64,000 nucleotides of DNA, from assembly GCA_045649685.1 (NCBI GenBank), contig JAZRQJ010000007.1:186001-250000 (forward strand). Reading direction: 5' to 3'. A model generated the notes under the pieces. That model was given only the letters and a program-made list of their open reading frames with translations, ran no database searches and was not told the DNA's origin. Both the position numbers and the translations under genes were made by a program. Numbering within the stretch: the first letter of the stretch is position 1; the number at the start of each line of letters is the position of its first letter. This DNA is from RUG12519 sp045649685 (GTDB lineage Bacteria; Bacillota; Clostridia; Oscillospirales; Ruminococcaceae). Below, one piece after another: positions 54,701 to 61,337 of this stretch.

Positions 54701-56262
54701 ATTCAATAGAAGATTTGGCTGAACTTATTTATGACCTTAAAAATGCTAATGATAAGGCTCGAATTTCGGTTAAACTTGTTTCCGAAGCAGGGGTTGGCAC
54801 GGTTGCCGCAGGAGTTGCAAAAGCCGGGGCAGGAGTTATTTTAATTTCAGGTTATGATGGAGGAACAGGTGCTGCTCCGAAAAGTTCTATTTATAACGCG
54901 GGTCTTCCTTGGGAGCTTGGACTAAGTGAAACACATCAAACACTTATGCTAAACGGACTTCGATCGAAAGTTGTTATAGAAACTGATGGTAAGCTTATGA
55001 CAGGTAGAGATGTTCTTGTTGCAGCGCTTTTGGGGGCAGAAGAATTTGGCTTTGCTACTGCTCCTTTAGTTACTATGGGTTGCGTTATGATGCGTGTTTG
55101 TAATATGGATACTTGTCCTATGGGTATTGCAACTCAGAATCCTGAACTTAGAAAGCGTTTTAAAGGCAAACCTGAATATGTTATTAACTTTATGCATTTT
55201 GTTGCCGAAGAACTGCGTGAATATATGGCTAAACTTGGTATTAGAACTGTTGATGAACTTATTGGAAGAGTTGATTTGCTTTATAAAAAGGATATAAAGG
55301 TAGCGGAAAAAATTGATTTTGGTAAAATTTTTTCTAGTGGTATTGAATCAGATAAGCAACACTTTGTGCCTGAAGATATTTATGATTTTGAACTTGAAAA
55401 AACAATAGATCGCTGCGTTATCATGAAAAAATTAAACAGTGCATTAAAGAATAAAACAAAAGCGAGTCTTTCAATAAATATTAGAAATACCGATCGATCA
55501 GTTGGTACTATTTTTGGCTCGGAAATAACAAGAGTTTATGGCGAGAATGTGCTCGATGAAGATATGTTCACAATAAATTGTTTTGGTAGTGGTGGTCAAA
55601 GCTTCGGTGCGTTTATTCCTAAAGGGCTTACTTTGAATTTATGTGGTGATGCTAATGACTATTTTGGAAAAGGCCTTTCAGGAGGTAAATTAATTTTATG
55701 TCCACCACAAAATGCTGGTTTTAAAGCAGATGAAAATATCATCGTTGGAAATGTCGCTCTTTATGGAGCAACATCAGGTAAAGCTTTTATAAGAGGTATT
55801 GCTGGTGAGCGTTTCTGTGTTAGAAACTCTGGTGCTGTTGTAGTTTGTGAAGGAGTGGGCGACCACGGCTGCGAATATATGACAGGTGGTAGAGTAATTG
55901 TTTTAGGAAGAACGGGCAAGAACTTTGCTGCAGGGATGTCTGGTGGTATTGCTTATGTTCTTGACATGGAAAGAGACTTGCATATGCGTTTAAACAAGTC
56001 ACTTGTTAGTATGCAAACTCTATCAGAAAAAGAGGATATCATAGAATTTAAAGGAATTTTAGAAGAGTATTTTGATTCTACACATTCTGAAAAAGCGAAG
56101 ATGATTCTTGATAATTTTGATGAATATATTTCTTCAGTTAAGAAAATTATCCCTTATGATTATGAAAAAATTCAAAAGAGCATAGTTTCTTTTAAAGAAA
56201 AAGGAATGTCTGATGAAGATGCTCAAATTAAAGCATTTAATGCTTTAAAAAAGGAGGTGTAG
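51727..56262 (+). CDS. gltA: Glutamate synthase (GOGAT) large subunit
   Basis: A 1511-residue enzyme forming glutamate from glutamine and 2-oxoglutarate. A propeptide of 24 residues precedes the nucleophile Cys25 (EHDNCGIG) of the class II amidotransferase domain. A central domain, the FMN-binding synthase barrel (GAMSYGSISQEAH, SGYDGGTGAAP) and a [3Fe-4S] Cys motif (CNMDTCPMGIATQ) follow, then the C-terminal GXGXG beta-helix (about 1240-1470). ATG at 51727 follows GGCGGAG; an upstream in-frame ATG (51664) lies inside the structured leader and is rejected. First gene of gltA-gltD-GS-like-ANTAR. Confidence 0.96.
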   Translation: MDNFNLEGSCIKQGLYNSKFEHDNCGIGAVVNIKGEQSRVVVENALQIVEKLEHRAGKDSEGKTGDGVGILVQMPYEFFRTVAKKLGYGLGENGDFGVGMFFFPQSEAKRNQAKKIFETILSKNGLTLIGWREVPCNKDILGKKARDSMPSIYQVFVKRPGDCKRGLDFDRKLYIARREFEHANNDTYVCSLSSRTIVYKGMFLVGQLRKFYFDLQSEEFISAIATVHSRFSTNTIPSWPKAHPNRLIVHNGEINTITGNVDKMLSREESMTCKFLRNDIHKVFPTIEPVGSDSARLDNALEFMVMSGLPLPLAVMITIPEPWKNDCTISKSKRNFYQYYATMMEPWDGPASILFSDGEIMGAVLDRNGLRPSRYCITSDGFLILASETGCIEIPPEKVVKKDRLRPGKMLIADTKEGRIIEDDEIKSKYAAYQPYGEWLESNLVKLNDLHIPSKNVPVYSNDELEKLQKVFGYSYEDIKDSILPMAKSGSEPIASMGSDILLPPLDSKRPPLFNYFRQLFAQVTNPPFDAIREEIVTDTSIYIGKKGNILEEKPENCRVLKIENPILTQSDLLKIKNMNQNGLKSAVISITYKIGTSLDKAIEGLFIDADKAYSDGANILILSDRDVGEFYAPIPSLLAVSALQQHLVSTKKRTMVSMVLESAEPREVHHFATLLGYGVCAVNPYLAQETIRNLVDTGMLDKDFEAAEYDYNNAVLHGIVKIASKMGISTLQSYQGSKLFEAVGIGEKLIDKYFAGTVSRIGGITLSDVSKRTESLHREAYDPLGLTVLKGIDSIGLHKLRSGKSEHLYSPETIYLLQEATRTGDYNTYKKYSEAINREDFNLTLRSLLDFKFDENGGIPISEVESVESICCRFKTGAMSYGSISQEAHECLAVAMNSIGGKSNSGEGGERPERFNSDKCSAIKQVASGRFGVTSEYLVSAKEIQIKMAQGAKPGEGGHLPASKVYPWIAKTRHSTAGVGLISPPPHHDIYSIEDLAELIYDLKNANDKARISVKLVSEAGVGTVAAGVAKAGAGVILISGYDGGTGAAPKSSIYNAGLPWELGLSETHQTLMLNGLRSKVVIETDGKLMTGRDVLVAALLGAEEFGFATAPLVTMGCVMMRVCNMDTCPMGIATQNPELRKRFKGKPEYVINFMHFVAEELREYMAKLGIRTVDELIGRVDLLYKKDIKVAEKIDFGKIFSSGIESDKQHFVPEDIYDFELEKTIDRCVIMKKLNSALKNKTKASLSINIRNTDRSVGTIFGSEITRVYGENVLDEDMFTINCFGSGGQSFGAFIPKGLTLNLCGDANDYFGKGLSGGKLILCPPQNAGFKADENIIVGNVALYGATSGKAFIRGIAGERFCVRNSGAVVVCEGVGDHGCEYMTGGRVIVLGRTGKNFAAGMSGGIAYVLDMERDLHMRLNKSLVSMQTLSEKEDIIEFKGILEEYFDSTHSEKAKMILDNFDEYISSVKKIIPYDYEKIQKSIVSFKEKGMSDEDAQIKAFNALKKEV

Positions 56263-56264
56263 TT

Positions 56265-57752
56265 ATGGGTAAACCGACCGGATTTCTTGAATATAAAAGA
56301 ATTCAAAATACAGCTATTTCACCGTTGGAACGCATTAAAAATTTTGATGAATTTCATTTGCCACTTACGAATGACGATCGCAAAACTCAGGCTGCAAGAT
56401 GTATGGATTGTGGTGTTCCGTTTTGTCAAAACGGTCAAATGCTATGTGGCATGATTTCGGGGTGTCCTTTAAACAACTTAATACCTGAATTTAATGATTT
56501 AGTTTATCAAGGAAAGATGCAGGCCGCATTGATGCGACTTTTAATGACTAACAATTTCCCGGAATTCACTTCAAGAGTTTGCCCCGCGCTTTGTGAAAAA
56601 GCTTGCACATGTTCTCTTAATGGTGACGCTGTAACAGTAAGGGAAAACGAGAATGCGATCATTGAATTCGGCTTTGAAAATGGGCTAATTTTACCACAAA
56701 TTCCTAAAGTAAGAAGTGGTAAATTGGTAGCAGTAATTGGTTCAGGACCATCAGGACTTGCTGCTGCAGATATGCTTAATAAGCGTGGACATACTGTTAC
56801 TATTTTTGAGCGCTCAGATAGAGCAGGTGGACTCTTAATGTATGGTATTCCAAATATGAAACTTGACAAATCGATTGTTGACAGAAGGATTAACCTTATG
56901 AAAAAAGAAGGTGTTGAGTTTGTGCTTAATGCTGATATAGGAAACAATATGTCTGCTGAAAGTCTTATGGATGGTTATGATGCAGTTATTCTTGCTTGTG
57001 GTTCTTCAAATCCGAGAGATGTTAATGTGAAAAACCGAGATGCGAATGGCATTTATTTTGCAGTTGATTTTTTGAAAATGACCACGAAAAGTCTTCTTGA
57101 TTCAAAATTAACCGACAAAAAATATGTTTCCGCCAAAGATAAAGATGTTATAATAATAGGTGGTGGAGATACAGGTAATGACTGTGTTGGAACTGCAATT
57201 CGTCATGGAGCGAAATCGGTTAAACAAATTGAAATTAAGCCAAAACTTCCGGATAAAAGAGCTGAGAACAATCCATGGCCAATATGGCCAAGAGTCAGCA
57301 AAATTGATTACGGTCAAGAGGAATCAATAGAAGTTTTTGGATGTGATCCACGTATATATGAAACCACCGTTAAGGAATTTATTAAAGATGAAAATGGTGA
57401 CCTTTGTGCTGTTAAAACGGTAAAACTTGAATTGGCAATTGATGAAAAAACAGGCAGGAGAATTTCAAAAGAAATTGAAGGTAGCGAGAAAATTTTACCT
57501 TGCTCACTTTGTCTTATTGCTGCGGGATTTTTAGGTTGTCAGCAATATGTAGCTGACGCTTTTGGAGTTGAACTTAATGAGCGTACAAATGTTAAAACTG
57601 CTGTTGGCAGTCACTATACGAATGTAGAAAAAGTCTTTACTGCAGGTGATATGCATATAGGTCAGTCGCTTGTTGTAAGAGCAATTAAGGAAGGCAGAGA
57701 TGTTGCAGCTGAAGTTGATGAATATTTGATGGGATATACCAATTTGAAATAA
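56265..57752 (+). CDS. gltD: Glutamate synthase small subunit
   Basis: A 495-residue FAD/iron-sulfur subunit that passes electrons from NAD(P)H to the large subunit. Cysteine motifs CMDCGVPFC, CPLNNLIPEFN and CPALCEKACTC hold two [4Fe-4S] clusters. GSGPSGLAAADMLNKRGH binds FAD and IGGGDTGNDCVGTAIRHGA binds NAD(P). It starts two bases after the gltA stop with AAGGAGGTG upstream. Confidence 0.97.
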   Translation: MGKPTGFLEYKRIQNTAISPLERIKNFDEFHLPLTNDDRKTQAARCMDCGVPFCQNGQMLCGMISGCPLNNLIPEFNDLVYQGKMQAALMRLLMTNNFPEFTSRVCPALCEKACTCSLNGDAVTVRENENAIIEFGFENGLILPQIPKVRSGKLVAVIGSGPSGLAAADMLNKRGHTVTIFERSDRAGGLLMYGIPNMKLDKSIVDRRINLMKKEGVEFVLNADIGNNMSAESLMDGYDAVILACGSSNPRDVNVKNRDANGIYFAVDFLKMTTKSLLDSKLTDKKYVSAKDKDVIIIGGGDTGNDCVGTAIRHGAKSVKQIEIKPKLPDKRAENNPWPIWPRVSKIDYGQEESIEVFGCDPRIYETTVKEFIKDENGDLCAVKTVKLELAIDEKTGRRISKEIEGSEKILPCSLCLIAAGFLGCQQYVADAFGVELNERTNVKTAVGSHYTNVEKVFTAGDMHIGQSLVVRAIKEGRDVAAEVDEYLMGYTNLK

Positions 57753-57763
57753 CGGAGGAAAAT

Positions 57764-59041
57764 ATGGTTTATTCAGAAAATGAAATCTTACAATATATTG
57801 AAGAAAACGATTTAAAATTTGTAAAGCTTACCTTTTGCGATTTATCGGGGAAATTGAAAAATATTTCAATCCTATCATCAGAACTTGCGCAGGTTTTTGA
57901 AAATGGTATTCGAATTTCACCGAACAAAATTTTTGGGTTTAATGTTGCTGGTGGAAAAGACTTGTTTTTATTTCCCGATCTTCAAACAATGACAATTTTG
58001 CCGTGGCGTCCGCAGCAAGGCAGAGTTATGCGAATGTTTTGTTATATTCGTTATGCTGATGGTTCGGATTTTGAAGGTGATGGAAGATGTTTTCTGAAAA
58101 AAGCTGTGAAGGTGGCCATAAATAAAGGTTATTGTTTTAGATTTTCGACTTCGTGTGAATTTACGCTATTTAAAAAGGATAGTATGGGATTCCCAACAAA
58201 AGTTCCTCATGATTTAGCAAGTTACTGCGATATTGCGCCCGATGACAAGGGAGAAAATATAAGACGAGATGTTTGTCTCGCACTTGAAGAAATGGGAATT
58301 CACCCGATTTCTTCCCGTCACGAAAGTGGTCATGGTCAGCATGAAATTGACTTTAATGCTTCAACTGCCCTTAAAGCTGCAGATACTTTTTTAAGTTTCA
58401 AATCGGCTGTCAAATCAATAGCGGAAATTCATGATGTTCATGCAAGTTTTATGCCAAAGCCTATTTCAAATGACTATGGAAATGGTATGAGTATAAGTTT
58501 TAATATTTTTTCCCAAAAAGACTTACTTGAAGAGAACAAATATGCTGAAAACTCAATTTTAAAAAATGCGGCGGCCGGAATTATGAAATATATTCGTGAG
58601 TTTACTCTTTTCACTAACTCAACCGTAAATTCCTATGAAAGACTCGGCAGTTTTTTTGCTCCAATTGAAATAGTTTGGGCAAAAGATGAAGGTTCGCAGT
58701 TAATAAGAATGGATGATGAAAATAGTGTTTTCCCTGTTGAACTAAGGTCAGCAGATTGCGTTTGCAACCCATATTTTGAATTTGGCCTCATGATCTATGC
58801 TTCTCTTTGCGGAATTGAAGAAAATTTGCAACTTCCGGAAGAAAACGCCGTTTGTGGTAAGCTTCCGACTACTTTAAAAGAAGCTTGTGAATGTGCCAAT
58901 AATTCGAAATTTGTAAAGAAATATATACCGGATAATATCCTTAAAATACTAATCGAAAAAAATGAAAACGAGTGGCAGAAATATAGTGATTCTAACGATA
59001 AACAAACATTTGAAGAATATAAATATTTTTGCAGCCTTTAA
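57764..59041 (+). CDS. Glutamine-synthetase-like protein with degenerate active site (probable pseudoenzyme)
   Basis: A 425-residue GS-I fold protein. The frame aligns along its whole length with type I glutamine synthetase (FLFPDLQTMTILPW, HESGHGQHEIDF, SFMPKPISNDYGNGM, NSYERL, NPYFEFGLMIYASL). Using enterobacterial GS numbering, the n1 metal ligands remain (Glu132, Glu187, Glu194 here), but n2 ligands E129 and H269 are Ser130 and Ser243, D50 of the FDGSS loop is Ser52 (ISPNKIFGF), R339 is Gly310 and the E327 flap (GYEAP) is shortened to FFAP. Catalysis is thus unlikely; substrate or glutamine binding may persist. It lies 11 bases after gltD and 12 before the ANTAR gene. I infer a sensory role. 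Confidence 0.85.
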   Translation: MVYSENEILQYIEENDLKFVKLTFCDLSGKLKNISILSSELAQVFENGIRISPNKIFGFNVAGGKDLFLFPDLQTMTILPWRPQQGRVMRMFCYIRYADGSDFEGDGRCFLKKAVKVAINKGYCFRFSTSCEFTLFKKDSMGFPTKVPHDLASYCDIAPDDKGENIRRDVCLALEEMGIHPISSRHESGHGQHEIDFNASTALKAADTFLSFKSAVKSIAEIHDVHASFMPKPISNDYGNGMSISFNIFSQKDLLEENKYAENSILKNAAAGIMKYIREFTLFTNSTVNSYERLGSFFAPIEIVWAKDEGSQLIRMDDENSVFPVELRSADCVCNPYFEFGLMIYASLCGIEENLQLPEENAVCGKLPTTLKEACECANNSKFVKKYIPDNILKILIEKNENEWQKYSDSNDKQTFEEYKYFCSL

Positions 59042-59053
59042 TGGAGGTATGTT

Positions 59054-59635
59054 TTGGAAAAGATTCTTGTAGTTTCAAGTGACCAAAAAACTTCTGAAAT
59101 ACTTGTGAATATCTTGCGTGATTCGTTTCGGATATTGCCAAAGGTTGTCGAGTCTGCTTATCAAGCAAAAATGCGACTTGAATCAAATTGTGACTATGAA
59201 CTTGTTATTATAAACACTCCGCTTATGGATGAAGTTGGAATTAATTTTGCACAAAGTATAATTGAAAAAACCGCTGCAAACTGTATTCTTTTAGTAAAAC
59301 AGGAAACTGTCGAAAAGATAAGCGAGTCAGCAGAAAAACTTGGTATAATTTTAATTGGAAAACCGTTTAATAAAACGATGCTTTACCAGGTTATAAAGAC
59401 TGTTAATATTGCTGTAAGTCGTTCGTTGAAACTTTATCATGAAAAAATGCGACTTGAAGAGCGAATTGGTGAAATTAAAGTAATTGATAAAGCAAAGTTT
59501 ATGCTTATGGAGTACAAAAATATGACCGAAAACGAGGCGCACTATTATCTTGGACAATATGCTATGATAAAGCGCAAAAAAAGGAGTATTGTTGCTTCGG
59601 AAATTATTGATAAACTGAGTGAATATTATTTATAA
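59054..59635 (+). CDS. ANTAR-domain RNA-binding antiterminator with pseudo-receiver
   Basis: A 193-residue protein. Residues 1-115 have a CheY-like receiver fold, but the phospho-acceptor Asp is Asn54 (VIINTPL) and the acidic pocket is reduced to SD at 9-10; the Lys of IGKPFN remains. A coiled coil (about 118-140) leads to a C-terminal ANTAR domain (about 130-190, KFMLMEYKNMTENEAHYYLGQYAMIKRKK). ANTAR proteins bind hexaloop RNA hairpins and prevent termination in nitrogen genes. TTG start with TGGAGG. Without Asp it probably responds to a partner protein rather than phosphorylation; the co-transcribed GS-like protein is the obvious candidate. Confidence 0.9.
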   Translation: MEKILVVSSDQKTSEILVNILRDSFRILPKVVESAYQAKMRLESNCDYELVIINTPLMDEVGINFAQSIIEKTAANCILLVKQETVEKISESAEKLGIILIGKPFNKTMLYQVIKTVNIAVSRSLKLYHEKMRLEERIGEIKVIDKAKFMLMEYKNMTENEAHYYLGQYAMIKRKKRSIVASEIIDKLSEYYL

Positions 59636-59704
59636 CAAAGATAAAACTGTTTAATTTAACACGCATATTTAGTTATTTAAGGTGTTTTGAGCTTTTTAAG
59701 AAAG

Positions 59705-59745
59705 AAAAGCAGGCAAAGTTTTTTGGGAAAGCTCTGCCTGCTTTT
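59705..59745 (+). terminator. Terminator of gltA operon
   Basis: AAAAGCAGGCA (59705-59715) pairs with TGCCTGCTTTT (59735-59745). It marks the right edge of the nitrogen island. Confidence 0.85.
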
Positions 59746-59895
59746 ATGTGGATATAGTTAGCAAATGATAGTTTCTAACTATCAATTTGATGTGATATTA
59801 TATTGTTTACAGAAAAGTGGAATTGATTTTATTAAAAATTCATGTATTGAGTGAAGGTGTTGTGAAATGCCATTAATTTTTAACATAAAAATGTT

Positions 59896-60564
59896 TTATT
59901 GTTTATTATTTGTTTCAGACGTGTTTTGATTATTTAACTTGTTTTCTAGATCATTGATTCGATCGGATAAGGCTTGAATTTGATTTTGAACTGGATTTGG
60001 TATGTGAATGTGATCTAAGTTTTTGTTGGAATTTTGTATTTTTTTGCCATTAATTTTTACTATTTTTGCTGGAACACCAACGGCAGTGGAATTTTCAGGA
60101 ACTTCTTCCAACACAACAGCTCCCGATGCAATTTTAGAATTTGAACCTACCTTGAATGGTCCTAAAACTTTTGCTCCGCAGCCGATTATTACGTTGTCAC
60201 CTAGAGTAGGGTGCCTTTTGCCAGTGTCTTTACCCGTTCCTCCTAAAGTGACTCCTTGGTATATTGTGCAATCGTTTCCAATAATGGCTGTTTCGCCAAT
60301 TACTACACTACTACCGTGATCTATGAAAAGTCCCCAGCCAATCTTAGCACCTGGATGAATTTCTATATGAGTAAAAAATCTAGATATTTGAGATAATAGT
60401 CGGGCTAAAAAAAACATTTTATGATTATATAGCCAATGAGCAGGTCGATGAAGCATTACAGCGTGAAGTCCGGAATAAAGCAAAAAAATTTGCAAGCTGC
60501 CTTTTGCTGCTGGATCTTTTTCTTTTATGATTTTAATGTTATATTTCAGACGTTTGAGAATAAT
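59896..60564 (-). CDS. cysE: Serine O-acetyltransferase, probable ATT start
   Basis: The left-handed beta-helix acetyltransferase that makes O-acetylserine for CysK. Motifs are PGLH-like YSGLHAVMLHRPAHWL, HPGAKIGWGLFIDHG, GVTLGGTGKDTGKRHPT and AVGVPAKIV. A C-terminal coiled segment of about 40 residues follows. From the first AUG-type codon read as Met (60495) the protein lacks the conserved N-terminal helix. The frame extends upstream with LKRLKYNIKIIKEKDPAAKG, matching the usual LKEDI...RDPAA opening, and reaches ATT at 60564, eight bases after a perfect GGAGGTGA and just behind an in-frame TAA. There is no ATG, GTG or TTG in that stretch near the site, so ATT is the best start (222 residues). 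Confidence 0.85.
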   Translation of the reverse strand: MILKRLKYNIKIIKEKDPAAKGSLQIFLLYSGLHAVMLHRPAHWLYNHKMFFLARLLSQISRFFTHIEIHPGAKIGWGLFIDHGSSVVIGETAIIGNDCTIYQGVTLGGTGKDTGKRHPTLGDNVIIGCGAKVLGPFKVGSNSKIASGAVVLEEVPENSTAVGVPAKIVKINGKKIQNSNKNLDHIHIPNPVQNQIQALSDRINDLENKLNNQNTSETNNKQ

Positions 60565-60599
60565 TTAAATCACCTCCATAAAATAGGCAGTTAGAAGGA

Positions 60600-60965
60600 C
60601 TATTTATCTTCACTATTTATTTTCCATTTACGATTTATATTTATCTGTTCTTTTTCTTTTAAACTTTTAAAAATATCAATGTTTAAAACATTAGCTACCG
60701 AAATCAAAACGATTAAAACATCTGCTATTTCACTTTCAATGCTATCATAATTATTTATTCTATTAATGTCAACAGAAGCTCCAGATGAATTTTTACGAAC
60801 TGCTTTTGTAAGTTCTCCAACTTCTTCGGTAAGCAATAAAAGTTTATCTTTAACTGTTTGATTTGATAATCCCCGTAGATCAAGAACCTTTTTTATATAA
60901 GATTGTACGTCCGATAATGTAGAATTTAATTTTAAATTTTCAAATAATTCTTTTTGATTTTCCAA
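60600..60965 (-). CDS. MazG-like nucleotide pyrophosphohydrolase
   Basis: A 121-residue all-alpha NTP pyrophosphohydrolase of the MazG/HisE-like group. The metal site is formed by LLTEEVGELTKAVRK (E-x2-E type) and IESEIADVLIVLISVANVLNID (E-x2-D). It probably removes non-canonical NTPs. TTG start with GGGAG about ten bases upstream. It lies between pnp (divergent) and cysE (same strand, 35 bases). Confidence 0.85.
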   Translation of the reverse strand: MENQKELFENLKLNSTLSDVQSYIKKVLDLRGLSNQTVKDKLLLLTEEVGELTKAVRKNSSGASVDINRINNYDSIESEIADVLIVLISVANVLNIDIFKSLKEKEQININRKWKINSEDK

Positions 60966-61254
60966 TTTTAAACAACTCCCAATAACATTTTATTTTTTTC
61001 TTTGATATTAGGTGTTTATTATAACATTTAAGGTGTTAAAAAACAATATAGGTATTTTATAACTATTAATATGTTTTTTGAATCCAGTAAATTATTAATA
61101 TATATCTATAATGATATTAAACTTAAAATAGATACATTAATTAACAATTTTGGTGTTATGTATTTGGCTGTTTGGGATGGCGTTTTATCTTTAACGTAAT
61201 ATCAAATTCGAGATATGGTACTTTTTGCTTGGAAGTTTTCATTTTATAAAAAAC
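60966..61254. other. Intergenic region between divergent MazG-like and pnp genes
   Basis: AT-rich, no gene or RNA structure seen beyond the pnp promoter at its right edge. Confidence 0.5.
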
Positions 61255-61283
61255 TTGAAAATGTTATAGTAAAGTTGTATAAT
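61255..61283 (+). promoter_or_regulatory. Promoter of pnp
   Basis: TTGAAA at 61255-61260 and perfect TATAAT at 61278-61283, spacing 17. Confidence 0.7.
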
Positions 61284-61337
61284 ACATATAGTTTTGTTTT
61301 TAATCAATTAAATGACGTGGGAATGGAGAAGCATTGT

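Noticed and set aside
56507..56947. Minus-strand frame of 146 codons inside gltD
   Set aside because: It is antisense to the iron-sulfur and FAD motifs of GltD; no site or motif supports it.
57764..59041. Calling the 425-residue protein simply GlnA
   Set aside because: Fold and overall alignment fit type I glutamine synthetase, but the ligands equivalent to D50, E129, H269 and R339 are replaced, so catalytic annotation would mislead.
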